Source: Mesorhizobium sp.
GTDB lineage: Bacteria > Pseudomonadota > Alphaproteobacteria > Rhizobiales > Rhizobiaceae
Assembly (NCBI GenBank): GCA_004020875.1
Contig: SAPZ01000002.1
Span: 434,001-498,000, forward strand
Direction of reading: 5' to 3'
DNA: 64,000 nt
Below the pieces are notes generated by a model, which was given only the letters and a program-made list of their open reading frames with translations, ran no database searches and was not told the DNA's origin. Below are positions 9,351 to 17,214 of the stretch, one piece after another (position 1 is the stretch's first letter; each line of letters opens with the position of its first letter). The translations under genes were made by a program, and so were the position numbers.

Positions 9351-10021
9351 TCAGGCCGCTACGCTCGGCTCCGGTTGGAACCGCTCCTCCATCTCTCGCC
9401 GCACCTTTACGACGTCCAGATCGTTCAAAAGCTCGACGTCATTGAAGCTCACGATCTGATCTTTCTTGACAGGGCGCTTGAGCCGCACATTGTGCGCCAG
9501 CCCGATCGGAAGCGCAGCGTGCGCGAGGCTGATCGAAGCGGGGATGGCGTTGGCCCAGACTGCATAGCCGCCCTCGCCGTCCAGCATCTCCCCGGGCTGC
9601 ATGTCCTTCTTGGCGGTCGCCACGGCATCGCCGCGGAATTCCTTCGACGAGCCGGTCGGTTCATTACGCAACACGGCCGACAACACGCTGATCGAGGTTT
9701 CCAGCCCGATGATATGAAAGGGTCGCCACATAGAGGCATACCAGCCCGACGGATCGGTGAGCAGGCCGTACTGCTTGAAGCAGGCACGCGAATATTCGTT
9801 ATGCGCCTTGAAGGTGACGAAGACACCGTAGCGGATGTTGTTGAACACCTCGCGGCCGTCCGGCTCCTGGCTGGCGGCGATGTCGACGAGGCCCGAGCGC
9901 GCCATGCGCCCGCCATCGGCGGCAGGACGGAACACCTTGGCAAGATCGTGCAGGCCGCAGGGCGGGAAGCCCAGCCCGTCATCGGGACAGTCGAGGCCCG
10001 CGCCGTTGGCCACCGCGGCCG
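9351..10021 (-). pseudogene. SAF-domain NAD(P)-dependent oxidoreductase, N-terminus lost
   Basis: The frame opens after a stop at about 10022 and encodes the C-terminal half of a homoserine-dehydrogenase-like oxidoreductase with a SAF domain. Conserved segments are VFVTFKAHNEYSRACFKQYG, WRPFHIIGLETSISVLSAVL and the SAF part PGEMLDGEGGYAVWANAIPA. Full-length relatives have about 430 residues; this has about 220, with the Rossmann NAD-binding domain gone. A GTG at 10013 could start translation but would yield a protein without its cofactor domain. I treat it as a truncated remnant. Confidence 0.7.
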
Positions 10022-10139
10022 CTCACCCTATTGCGCTCTATGGCGCGAGTTCCAGCTCCAACACCTCCCTCCACTATCGGGAGCACGCTAGATTGGATTG
10101 CCGAGACCGGGATAATGGGCGTAGTGCGCTTCCGGACGC

Positions 10140-10391
10140 TCACGAATTAATGGGCCAAATCTTCCCCGAAGGAACACGGAGGAGTGAAAGAAATTCAAGC
10201 CACGCAGACACGATCCTGCCCTTTCCAGATTGCTCGGCGGAGTCTGTATGGTGTCTTTGTTGTTCGGCATAGCAGGCCATGTAGCGATCGAGCGCGGCCC
10301 GGAATTCCTCCTCACGTCTGGGAGGTCTTTGAGTCGGTCGCACAGTTGGGGCTTTAGTTGTTGTCGTCGGGTAGTCGCGGCACCCTGGCAT
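10140..10391 (-). CDS. small hypothetical protein
   Basis: An 83-residue frame starting at ATG 10391 with a CAGGAG ribosome site 8 bases upstream, divergent from the winged-helix/TPR regulator at 10503. The centre, RREEEFRAALDRYMACYAEQ, looks helical and amphipathic. I do not recognise the family. Support is the good ribosome site and composition only; it could be a chance frame. Confidence 0.35.
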   Translation of the reverse strand: MPGCRDYPTTTTKAPTVRPTQRPPRREEEFRAALDRYMACYAEQQRHHTDSAEQSGKGRIVSAWLEFLSLLRVPSGKIWPINS

Positions 10392-10502
10392 TGCATATTC
10401 TCCTGTGGCTAAACTGGAGCCAAGATGTCGGACTGCCCACAAAACGTATCGAAGCGCGGCCGAACAGTTCCGAAAATCACCGAAAACACATAATGTCTCG
10501 TA

Positions 10503-12041
10503 ATGCCGGAGCAGCGGCTCGCATTTGGCCCTTTTGTGCTCAACCCCGAGGCGGGAACGCTTCTGAGGCAGGGGCTGCCTGTCGCGATCAGCTACCGGGG
10601 GCTGCTGCTCCTGTCGGCGATGGCAAGGAGCGCCGGTGAGGTCCTGACCAAGTCCGAACTGCTGAACGCCGCCTGGCCTGGGACCGCAGTCGAGGAAAGC
10701 AATCTCTCGGTCCAGGTCGCGTCCCTGCGGCGCCTTCTCGGCTCCATGGCAGACGGAACAGAATGGATCGCAACCGTTCCACGGGTTGGTTACCGTTTCA
10801 CCGGCGCGATCGAGAGGCTCGACGAGGCAGCAGCCGCGCGAAATTCTGCGGAGCCAGAGCCTTCGATTGCCGTGCTCCCTTTCGTCAACCTGAGCGACGA
10901 TGCCGAGCAGCAATATTTTGCCGACGGTCTCGCTGAAGATATCATCATGCGGCTGGCGCGGCTGCGGTGGCTTTTCGTCTGCGCCCGCAACTCGTCCTTC
11001 AGCTACAGGGACAAAGCCATCGACGTGAAACAGGTCGGGCGTGAACTCGGAGTCCGCTACGTGCTGGGCGGCAGTGTCCGCCGCTCGGGTCAGCGGCTCC
11101 GGATCAGCTCCGAGGCGAGTGACACCTCCACTGGGCGTCAAATATGGACAGAGCGGTACGACGTCCAGCTGGCTGATTTCTTCACGCTACAGGATCAGAT
11201 CGCCGATAGCGTCATCGGTGCCGTCGAGCCTAAACTCTATGCTGCAGAGCATCAGCGTTACATCAGCCGGCCTCCCACTAGCCTGGACGCCTGGGGCTTC
11301 GTCATGAAGGCGATGCCTCATATCTGGAGCTGGAGCTCTGAAAGCGAGCTCGCGGTCGCCGAACAACTGCTACGCAGGGCCGTAGACGCTGACCCGGACT
11401 ACCCGCGTGCCAATAGCCTGTTCGCTTGGACGATGGCTTCCCGGGTGCTGCTCGGATTGGCGGAGCCGGCCGAGGTTCTTCCGAAGGCGAATGAGATGGC
11501 TCAGCGAGCCATTGCGCATGATGCCGACGATCCTTGGACGCATTTCGCCGCCGGGTACGTGCACATGATGGCACGCCGATCGGAGGAGACCGTCACCGCA
11601 CTAACCGATGCGATCACGCTCAATCCAAATCTGGCCATCGCACATGTCATTCTGGGCGCAGCCTACGGCTTTGGTGGAATGCCGGAGGACGGCCTGCACC
11701 ATCTCGCGATGGCCGAGCGACTTAGCCCTCGCGATTCCGCGCAGCAGCCGGGAATTTTGACCGTGACCGGGATGTGTCACTTCGTTGCCCAGCGATACGT
11801 CGATGCAGCGAGTTTCGAGCATCGAGCTGTGCAGCTTCGACCACATTTTGGCGCTGCTTGGCGTACGCTGGCCGCCGCGGCAGGAATGGCAGGTGATCTC
11901 GATGGGGCGACACATGCCCTTTCGGAAGCGAAGCGACTCCATTCAACGCTGTCGATCCAATGGGTGGAGAAATATTACCCGATGATCCGGGAACAGGATC
12001 GCGCCGCCTATATTGAGGGGCTGCGGATCGCCGGCCTCTAA
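10503..12041 (+). CDS. winged-helix / TolB-like / TPR transcriptional regulator
   Basis: A 512-residue protein with three parts. Residues 1-95 form an OmpR/CadC-type winged helix (FGPFVLNPEAGTLLRQG, then VEESNLSVQVASLRRLLG and IATVPRVGYRFTG). Residues about 115-220 are a TolB-like domain (PSIAVLPFVNLSDDAEQQYF; GRELGVRYVLGGSVRRSGQR). From about 260 onward are TPR-like helical repeats (AVDADPDYPRANSLFAWTMA; ITLNPNLAIAHVILGAAYGF). This design is common in Rhizobiales, often called adenylate-cyclase-like although no cyclase domain is present. No transmembrane helix is evident. Target genes are unknown; the divergent small gene or itself are candidates. Confidence 0.85.
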   Translation: MPEQRLAFGPFVLNPEAGTLLRQGLPVAISYRGLLLLSAMARSAGEVLTKSELLNAAWPGTAVEESNLSVQVASLRRLLGSMADGTEWIATVPRVGYRFTGAIERLDEAAAARNSAEPEPSIAVLPFVNLSDDAEQQYFADGLAEDIIMRLARLRWLFVCARNSSFSYRDKAIDVKQVGRELGVRYVLGGSVRRSGQRLRISSEASDTSTGRQIWTERYDVQLADFFTLQDQIADSVIGAVEPKLYAAEHQRYISRPPTSLDAWGFVMKAMPHIWSWSSESELAVAEQLLRRAVDADPDYPRANSLFAWTMASRVLLGLAEPAEVLPKANEMAQRAIAHDADDPWTHFAAGYVHMMARRSEETVTALTDAITLNPNLAIAHVILGAAYGFGGMPEDGLHHLAMAERLSPRDSAQQPGILTVTGMCHFVAQRYVDAASFEHRAVQLRPHFGAAWRTLAAAAGMAGDLDGATHALSEAKRLHSTLSIQWVEKYYPMIREQDRAAYIEGLRIAGL

Positions 12042-12107
12042 TGATGTGCGCGTTTTCGAGGTGCTGCCGGCCCGACCTTATCCATAAGCAGCCGCAATTC
12101 GGGCTGA

Positions 12108-12269
12108 GGGGCGACCCAACGGCGATGCGAATTGGACATTGACGATGCCGGCCCGGTCCGTCTGACACCCCGCGGGGCGATCGAGTACGCTGACATCAGC
12201 GTCGGCTACACACGGCGGGGTGACCCGTCGGAACTGATCTCGGTCCTTGCCCATATCGCCGCGCACTAG
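12108..12269 (+). pseudogene. possible LysR-type regulator C-terminal remnant
   Basis: A short open frame ending at TAG 12269 encodes GAIEYADISVGYTRRGDPSE followed by LISVLAHIA, which resembles the last beta-strand and helix of LysR-type regulator effector domains. No start codon or DNA-binding domain is present. The remaining bases of the 12042-12388 gap hold nothing else I can support. The assignment is weak because the fragment is only about 50 residues. Confidence 0.3.
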
Positions 12270-12388
12270 CCCGGCTCTCAGAGGCTCCAGAAAGCGTGTC
12301 CGGGCATCCAAACCCGTGGCCCGGGTCATTCCAGCGTAGGCTTGCAAGTGGCATCTATGGGCCGCCGATCGCTTCGAAGGAGAAAGCC

Positions 12389-12829
12389 TTGGCCGACGAC
12401 ACCTTGAATCTGATCGAGTTAACTGCAGAGATCGTCTCTGCATACGTCGGCAACAACCCGGTGCCGGTTGCGTCTCTTCCCGATTTGATTGAGAGCGTGA
12501 ATTCGTCGCTTTCTAAAATAGGTGAGCCTTCTGAGCCAGAGAAGCCGGCTCAAACTCCGGCCGTCAATCCGAAGCGGTCAGTTTTTCCCGACTACATCAT
12601 CTGCCTCGAGGACGGGAAAAGGTTCAAATCGCTGAAGCGCCATCTTGGCGTGCACTACGGCCTGACGCCCGACGAGTACCGCGAGAAGTGGGGATTGAAG
12701 CCAGATTATCCGATGGTGGCGCCGAACTATGCCGCGCAGCGATCAGAGTTGGCGAAGTCGAGTGGCTTGGGTCGGAAGCCGGGAGAGAAGCCGGTGAAGA
12801 AGGCGAGTAAAGGCAGAACCAAGAAATAG
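12389..12829 (+). CDS. MucR/Ros family transcriptional regulator
   Basis: A 146-residue regulator starting at TTG 12389, placed by a strong GAAGGAG site at about 12374-12380. The N-terminal half begins LNLIELTAEIVSAYVGNNPV, the canonical Ros/MucR helix. The DNA-binding core is VFPDYIICLEDGKRFKSLKR followed by HLGVHYGLTPDEYREKWGL. The second zinc-ligand cysteine of classical Ros is replaced by Asp (CLED), as in several Mesorhizobium relatives reported to fold without zinc. The Lys-rich tail is usual. Such proteins repress or tune exopolysaccharide, motility and symbiosis genes; the local target is unknown. Confidence 0.9.
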   Translation: MADDTLNLIELTAEIVSAYVGNNPVPVASLPDLIESVNSSLSKIGEPSEPEKPAQTPAVNPKRSVFPDYIICLEDGKRFKSLKRHLGVHYGLTPDEYREKWGLKPDYPMVAPNYAAQRSELAKSSGLGRKPGEKPVKKASKGRTKK

Positions 12830-12979
12830 AGGCAGTACCCTATGGTCCGGCTTATGCGAGAGAGCGAGATCCCTGGTAGTGTCTCAGTTTGAAATTTGAC
12901 CACCCATCATCCGGCACCGCTTGCCTGTCGCACCAGGCAGCGAACTCCTATAGCTTAGCGGAAAGCATTGGAGATTTGC

Positions 12980-13174
12980 ATGAGCAAAAAGCGGATCCTG
13001 ACCGATGCCGAAAAGCGCCACGTCCAAGATACACAGATGACAATCGAGCGGGCCAGGTTCCCTGACCACATCATAAGTATTTTCGTGAAGCACGAGACGG
13101 ACGAGGACGGGAACCCGTTGTGGACCGTAACGAAGACAAGAGAGACGGAAAAGCCGAAGGGGTGGAAGCCGTAA
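12980..13174 (+). CDS. small hypothetical protein
   Basis: A 64-residue acidic/basic protein, MSKKRILTDAEKRHVQDTQM onward. The ATG at 12980 has a TTGGAG ribosome site at 12968-12973. The stop codon overlaps the next start (TAATG), indicating translational coupling with the downstream short frame. I do not recognise a named family. The charged, soluble composition and central RFPDHIISIFVKHETDEDG suggest a folded cytoplasmic protein. Confidence 0.6.
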   Translation: MSKKRILTDAEKRHVQDTQMTIERARFPDHIISIFVKHETDEDGNPLWTVTKTRETEKPKGWKP

Positions 13175-13344
13175 TGCCGACCGGACCTAAAGGTCAGAAG
13201 CGCCCCGCCGACGAAATCGGCAATGCCGTCCGCGTCATGCGCATTCAGCCCGCCCAAAGCTGGCGGCTGAGGTTTTCAGGTATCTCCCAGCTCCCAATCA
13301 TTATGCGTCAGCCGCCGGCCTTCCAGGTTCAGGAGAATTTTTGA
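13174..13344 (+). pseudogene. truncated rhizobial small protein (MPTGPKG type)
   Basis: The first 24 residues, beginning MPTGPKGQKRPADEIGNAVR, match the start of a small lysine/alanine-rich rhizobial protein often annotated as an RNA-helicase or histone-like protein. After VMRI the expected sequence is lost and an unrelated tail continues to the stop at 13344. The start overlaps the preceding stop by one base. I regard it as a truncated copy; the break lies near 13245. Confidence 0.5.
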
Positions 13345-13404
13345 GCGCTCAGGGGCGCGGCGCAGGAACATTTTAGCTAAATTGAATGTGATTAACCAAT
13401 CGTA

Positions 13405-13500
13405 GACCGCGCTGTCCTATTCTGAGACAGCGCGGTCAACTACCCCTGGCTGCGCAGGCGGCTCCGGCAACCCAGCCCCCGCCGCACTGTCGGAGCCGCC
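13405..13500. other. two long perfect hairpins, possible structured RNA
   Basis: Two perfect inverted repeats lie 19 bases apart in a non-coding gap. The first is a 12-bp stem, GACCGCGCTGTC (13405-13416) with GACAGCGCGGTC (13426-13437), loop 9. The second is a 10-bp stem, GGCGGCTCCG (13457-13466) with CGGAGCCGCC (13491-13500). Neither is followed by a T-run on the plus strand, so they are not simple terminators. They may be a structured RNA, a protein-binding element or a repeat family; strand is undecided. Confidence 0.45.
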
Positions 13501-13572
13501 ACATAAGCAAAATACCAGCAATGGTTGAATTAACTGTTACCACACGTGCTTTCTAGGGCGGTTTACCGACCG

Positions 13573-14112
13573 TTAGAATTTGATGCACCGACCGTCGCCA
13601 GCAGCCCGCAAGCGCGTTTCCTTTCTCCGCCGCAGCGTCCAGCACGCTCGCTCTATGCCGCCTGCCGACGATCCTGATACCACCGTGCCGGCGGTCATCC
13701 ACCACGCTACCCAACGAAACCGCCGGGCCGCTGGTTTGTTCGCGGTCGAGCATGCCGCGCATGTTGGGTAAGTAGCGGCTCCGGCAAGACCAACCGTAAG
13801 GTCCGGCGTGCGCTCCCCTAGCCATGCCGGACTAGCGCGCTTGTCAGTCGCCTGGCGCTGTCGCTCGAAGATCGCAATTTTCTGCCCGTAGGTAAGCCGC
13901 ATCTCCTTGTGACATCCGTCGCAGGTGAATGTTTTGACGCTCTTGATCCCGTAGCCCTTCCTTACCATCGCCCTGTGGCAGATTGGGCATTGTAGGATCA
14001 TGTCTTGTGCGAACAGCTCAGCGGAAAGGGTTATCGCATCAGCCTCCAGAATTGGAGAGCGGTGCAAGATGGCTGCCAGGGCGTCGGTCTCGAATTGAGA
14101 CATGACGGTCAA
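13573..14112 (-). CDS. hypothetical zinc-ribbon protein
   Basis: A 179-residue frame. The first 95 residues look real: LQCPICHRAMVRKGYGIKSV then FTCDGCHKEMRLTYGQKIA give two CxxC pairs, a likely zinc ribbon, followed by a basic helix. The remaining 85 residues are Arg/Ala/Trp-rich and look unlike the beginning, so the C-terminus may be read in a shifted frame or be unselected. The start overlaps the end of the gene at 14109-14387 by 4 bases, so the two are coupled. Function unknown; nucleic-acid binding is possible. Confidence 0.5.
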   Translation of the reverse strand: MTVMSQFETDALAAILHRSPILEADAITLSAELFAQDMILQCPICHRAMVRKGYGIKSVKTFTCDGCHKEMRLTYGQKIAIFERQRQATDKRASPAWLGERTPDLTVGLAGAATYPTCAACSTANKPAARRFRWVAWWMTAGTVVSGSSAGGIERACWTLRRRKETRLRAAGDGRCIKF

Positions 14113-14387
14113 GGGGAAGGATTTCGCCGCCCTTGCTCCGGCGTCACAGCATGGTTCGTGAATTGCAGATTCCGATCATCGCGGCCGGCGGCGCGGCACT
14201 CGTGGCAATAGATGATCTTCAGCAGATCCCAATGCTGGCAGGGCTGGTCGGGCCCAAACCGTCGGACGAGTTCATATACGTCGAGGAGCGCCGTCCTTTT
14301 GCAGATCAGGCAATAGACCGACAGGCTCGTGCCGGCCTCCAGTTTTTTCCCGAGCGTGTCTTCTAAGAACGGATATTCCTTGCCCAT
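14109..14387 (-). CDS. hypothetical cysteine-rich protein
   Basis: A 92-residue protein from ATG 14387 with GAGGA 8 bases upstream. It contains LSVYCLICKRTALLDVYELV and LLKIIYCHECRAAGRDDRN, two CxxC knuckles spaced about 35 residues apart, which suggests a zinc ribbon. An upstream in-frame start at 14633 would add about 80 residues overlapping a terminator-like hairpin, so the short form is preferred. It is translationally coupled (4-base overlap) to the downstream zinc-ribbon gene. I do not recognise the family. Confidence 0.6.
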   Translation of the reverse strand: MGKEYPFLEDTLGKKLEAGTSLSVYCLICKRTALLDVYELVRRFGPDQPCQHWDLLKIIYCHECRAAGRDDRNLQFTNHAVTPEQGRRNPSP

Positions 14388-14530
14388 GGCGATCCTCGCA
14401 CCGAGGACCGGTATAGGACAGCTCCTGACAATCACCAAGAACGAAGATGGAACAAAAAGGCATTCGTCAGCAACCAGTTGGCGAAGGCGATTGCAGACCA
14501 TCGTCCGCGTTTGCTCTTTAAGGCGACTTG

Positions 14531-14563
14531 AAAAGAAAAACCCGCCGACCGAAGCCGACGGGT
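14531..14563 (-). terminator. rho-independent terminator with UUCG loop
   Basis: On the minus strand a perfect 10-bp stem (ACCCGTCGGC with GTCGGCGGGT-type partner, including G-T pairs) closes a TTCG tetraloop and is followed by TTTTTCTTTT. It lies 157 bases past the end of the minus-strand gene at 14720-14941, leaving room for a long 3' UTR or a separate small RNA ending here. Confidence 0.85.
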
Positions 14564-14719
14564 CTTGTTCCCTCAAACTGCTGTGCGCCCCTTTTCCCGG
14601 ATGGTCCGCCCTAACCCGGGTAACCCCGCACAAGCCTTTCCTAATGGAATCTCAGGTAAAGGGCTGTAGCTTGGCGGCAACAGCTAGCGCGACTCATGAG
14701 GCAACGACCGCGATGTCTC

Positions 14720-14941
14720 TTACGACATGTGTGAGCGGCCAAGAGGCAGCTGTGACAGCGAAACAATCTCTTCCTCATCCTCGATGCCAGCCATGAAGTT
14801 AGCCAGGATGCGGGACGCCAGAACCTCACGTTGATCCGCGGTCTGGCCATCAACTTTTAACCTGTCGAACACCCTGGCGAGAAGGTTCAGATCCGCCGGC
14901 AGAAAGACCCCGGCGTCATGCGCTTTTTGACGCATCGGCAT
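14720..14941 (-). CDS. small hypothetical protein, paralogous to 16692-16913
   Basis: A 73-residue acidic protein with the core FLPADLNLLARVFDRLKVDG followed by a helical segment ILANFMAGIEDEEEI. The same layout (a P-x-DL-x-RVFD-x-L helix, then Ala-rich L-x-N-x-F-x-x-G-x-x-x-EEE helix) recurs in the gene at 16692-16913, so the two form a small family in this region. Such proteins are common in rhizobia but no function is known to me. It lies 12 bases downstream of the DNA ligase gene on the same strand and may be co-transcribed with it. Confidence 0.6.
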   Translation of the reverse strand: MPMRQKAHDAGVFLPADLNLLARVFDRLKVDGQTADQREVLASRILANFMAGIEDEEEIVSLSQLPLGRSHMS

Positions 14942-14953
14942 TGCCGCACTCCG

Positions 14954-15823
14954 TCAATCATCCTCACGAAAATTCTTCAGCGAGGCATGACGTAACGTCT
15001 CCTCGCCCTTGAGAAATCTTACCCGGCCGACCAAGCCCGGCTTCAGCCATTCCGCCTTTTGTTTCTTGAGACCCGTTGGAGGCGGAGCGCCGACCTTCCC
15101 CTGCACCCGATCCCAGAGAGCCTGTCGTTTGTCGGCTTTGAAGGTCACGAAGGCGCCGCCCATATAGCGACCTTGGTCGGCCATCAGCACCATGGCGGGC
15201 TTGCCGGGTTCCCGCTGCACGCCGATGATGTCCATGTCCTTCTCGACGTAGCATTTGATTTTCCGCCAATTCATGGTCGAGCGGGATCGGTACACGCTAT
15301 CGAGGCGCTTCGAGACGATGCCTTCCAGGTTGGCTTCGCAAGCGAGGTGGTAAACAGCGTCGCCAGTGCCCGGCAGAGCTTCCGAGAACTGAATATGCCC
15401 GCCGGCAGGTATAAGCGCCTGCAGCACCTCCCTGCGGTCCTGGAGGGGCATATCACGCAGGTCGTGGCCGTTTAGGTGCAGAAGATCGAACGCGACGAGA
15501 TAAAGATCCCGAGGCCGCCGCGTAATGGCTAAGCGCAGCGAATGGAAGTCCGACAGGCCTTTATCATTGAGCACGATCATCTCGCCCTCGATGATGAAGC
15601 TTTCGGCAGTTAGGCCTTCGGCTTCCTTGGCGATCGGTTTGTACTTTACCGTCCAGTCGACGCCCGACTTTGTGAAGAGGCGAATGCCCCCAGTGTCCTT
15701 GATTACCTGCGTTCGGTAGCCGTCGAATTTCACCTCGTGCGACCAGCCATCACCCATCGGAGGCGGTTCGACCAGTTCAGGCTCCATTGGACGAATGAAG
15801 GACAGCCGAACCGGCTTACGCAT
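14954..15823 (-). CDS. ATP-dependent DNA ligase (LigD ligase-domain type)
   Basis: A 289-residue stand-alone ligase. The nucleotidyltransferase motif I is HEVKFDGYRTQVI (Lys is the adenylated residue, about residue 32). Motif III is IIEGEMIVLNDKG/LVAFDLLHLNG, motif IV EGIVSKRLDSVYRS and motif V WRKIKC. An OB-fold follows and ends AEWLKPGLVGRVRFLKGE, the usual C-terminus. It lacks the polymerase and phosphoesterase domains of full LigD, so it probably serves in end joining or repair with separate partners such as Ku, none of which is in the window. Stand-alone copies are often accessory or plasmid-borne in rhizobia. Confidence 0.9.
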   Translation of the reverse strand: MRKPVRLSFIRPMEPELVEPPPMGDGWSHEVKFDGYRTQVIKDTGGIRLFTKSGVDWTVKYKPIAKEAEGLTAESFIIEGEMIVLNDKGLSDFHSLRLAITRRPRDLYLVAFDLLHLNGHDLRDMPLQDRREVLQALIPAGGHIQFSEALPGTGDAVYHLACEANLEGIVSKRLDSVYRSRSTMNWRKIKCYVEKDMDIIGVQREPGKPAMVLMADQGRYMGGAFVTFKADKRQALWDRVQGKVGAPPPTGLKKQKAEWLKPGLVGRVRFLKGEETLRHASLKNFREDD

Positions 15824-15897
15824 GAGAACCCCAACGCATCACTCAAGTTAGATTCAATATCGCAGGGTCGCTTCAGTTCCGTTAGCACCGGCTAATG

Positions 15898-15922
15898 GGA
15901 ACATTCTCTGCGCGTCGCTGTT
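15898..15922 (+). promoter_or_regulatory. EcfG-type general stress promoter
   Basis: GGAAC at 15898-15902, a 16-base spacer and TGTT at 15919-15922 fit the alphaproteobacterial EcfG (general stress sigma) consensus GGAAC-N16/17-cGTT. It sits 29 bases before the DUF3606 gene start at 15952, a correct distance. DUF3606-like small proteins are typical of this stress regulon. Confidence 0.6.
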
Positions 15923-15951
15923 CCGAATGGGCAGTGGAAGGAGATGCAAAA

Positions 15952-16137
15952 ATGTCAGACGACGAAGGCAAACGAGACTTTCGGGACCGCGACCGGGTTT
16001 CAGCAGACGAGGATTATGAGGTGCGCTATTTCGCCAAGCAGCACCGGATCACGCCAGAGCAAGTTCGCGACCTCATCAAAGAGCACGGCAACGATCGGAA
16101 GCTGCTGGATCGTGAAGTGAGGAAATTGCGGGGGTGA
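15952..16137 (+). CDS. DUF3606 family stress-associated small protein
   Basis: A 61-residue protein: an acidic N-terminus (MSDDEGKRDFRDRDRVSADE), then YEVRYFAKQHRITPEQVRDL, the DUF3606 helix-turn-helix-like core. The ATG at 15952 is preceded by GAAGGAG. These short charged proteins are abundant in Rhizobiales and often under general-stress control; molecular function is unknown. The stop overlaps the next start (GTGA), so the two genes are coupled. The EcfG-like promoter upstream fits a stress role. Confidence 0.8.
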   Translation: MSDDEGKRDFRDRDRVSADEDYEVRYFAKQHRITPEQVRDLIKEHGNDRKLLDREVRKLRG

Positions 16138-16313
16138 AGATTTCGCAGCTTGGGCCTCCTATCGTCAGACGGCGACACGCCGGCGAGCCGATCAAGGAGT
16201 CCGATCATTTTCTGCTATGCCCCGAATGCGACCAAGCCATTGATTTGCGCGATTTGCGACAGGTGATCTGGCACCAGCAGCCAGGACATAAGCCGCTTGA
16301 GATGGACAGCTAG
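16134..16313 (+). CDS. small hypothetical protein with CxxC
   Basis: A 59-residue frame starting at GTG 16134, overlapping the DUF3606 stop by 4 bases. It contains HFLLCPECDQAIDLRDLRQV followed by WHQQPGHKPLE, giving one CxxC and several His residues, so metal binding is possible. It ends 2 bases before the next gene, so the three genes at 15952-16600 look like one operon. I do not recognise a family. Confidence 0.55.
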   Translation: MKISQLGPPIVRRRHAGEPIKESDHFLLCPECDQAIDLRDLRQVIWHQQPGHKPLEMDS

Positions 16314-16315
16314 AG

Positions 16316-16600
16316 ATGCCTGAACACTTAACCCCAGCGCTTTGTCGCGCGGCCAGAGGGCTTTTGAACTGGACCCCAGTCCGTCTAGCGTCCAAGGCTG
16401 GCATGAGCGAGGGAGTAATACGTCTATTCGAGGCCGGCAGACGCGTCCCCGCGCCGAGTAGGGTCGCTTCAATTCGAAGGGCGCTCAAAGCCGAAGGGGT
16501 TGTCTTCACTACCGATGGCGTCCGATTGAGGCAACCGGACCACACGCAGCCGTCTCTTGCGGACGGCGAAGCCGGCATCATCGTCAACAGCGAAATGTGA
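16316..16600 (+). CDS. XRE-like helix-turn-helix regulator
   Basis: A 94-residue protein with a short XRE-type helix-turn-helix: LCRAARGLLNWTPVRLASKA followed by GMSEGVIRLFEAGRRVP and a third helix VASIRRALKAEGVVF. This pattern is very common in rhizobial phage-like and accessory regions. The ATG at 16316 follows the preceding stop by 2 bases, in an apparent stress-linked operon starting at 15952. It probably autoregulates; target unknown. Confidence 0.75.
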   Translation: MPEHLTPALCRAARGLLNWTPVRLASKAGMSEGVIRLFEAGRRVPAPSRVASIRRALKAEGVVFTTDGVRLRQPDHTQPSLADGEAGIIVNSEM

Positions 16601-16691
16601 AGAAGTCTGGCATCTGTCGAGAAAAGTCGAGGCTTTGCGGCGCCTACTCTTCCTTCAAACCACGCCAGAAAAGCGCGTAGGCCGTTGCCGG

Positions 16692-16913
16692 CTAGCTCGC
16701 CCGGCGGTAGGCCTGCGTGGTCTGAACCGCCTCAAGCAGCTCTTCTTCCGTTCTCCGGCCGCTCTCGAACATGTTGACCAGTAGCAAGGCCGTAGCTTCG
16801 GCGTCCGGGGAACCCGGCTGGCAACCGCGCTCGCGACACAGAACGTCAAACACGCGCTTCATCACGTCGAGGTCTTCTGGATAAAAGGCATTAGGCGGCA
16901 GGTACCGTTGCAT
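16692..16913 (-). CDS. small hypothetical protein, paralogous to 14720-14941
   Basis: A 73-residue protein from ATG 16913; an upstream in-frame start at 16955 is possible but lacks a better ribosome site. It contains FYPEDLDVMKRVFDVLCRER and then ATALLLVNMFESGRRTEEEL. The arrangement matches the 14720-14941 product: a P-x-DL-x-RVFD-x-L helix and a second helix ending in an EEE cluster. The family is seen in many rhizobia without assigned function. Confidence 0.6.
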   Translation of the reverse strand: MQRYLPPNAFYPEDLDVMKRVFDVLCRERGCQPGSPDAEATALLLVNMFESGRRTEEELLEAVQTTQAYRRAS

Positions 16914-17214
16914 CTCTCTGTTCCCGTGGGGCGAGAGTGCGTTGGTCGCTCTCAAGCAGCGGAGCCCATAACATAGCCGCTGACCAGGGCACCTTGGCGG
17001 CTTCTGCTCAGACCGTCTATTGCATTTGATATAGCGGCGCAGAGCACGCTGGCGCGCGAAAGCGGGCCGCTGTCCTACGCCGCTCTTGCCTCGTTCGCGC
17101 TTTGGCGAGCTTCCCTAACCGCTCCATGCACATCGGGGCCACCTAAGATGATGTCCGCGCAACCTTCTGTCATGATGCACGTTAGAAAGCGGCTGAATGC
17201 AAGGGAGGAGCGCT

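Noticed and set aside
10140..11141. Long minus-strand frame of 333 residues
   Set aside because: Most of it lies antisense to the winged-helix/TPR regulator, which has clear domains. Only the last 83 residues outside that gene are kept as a weak candidate.
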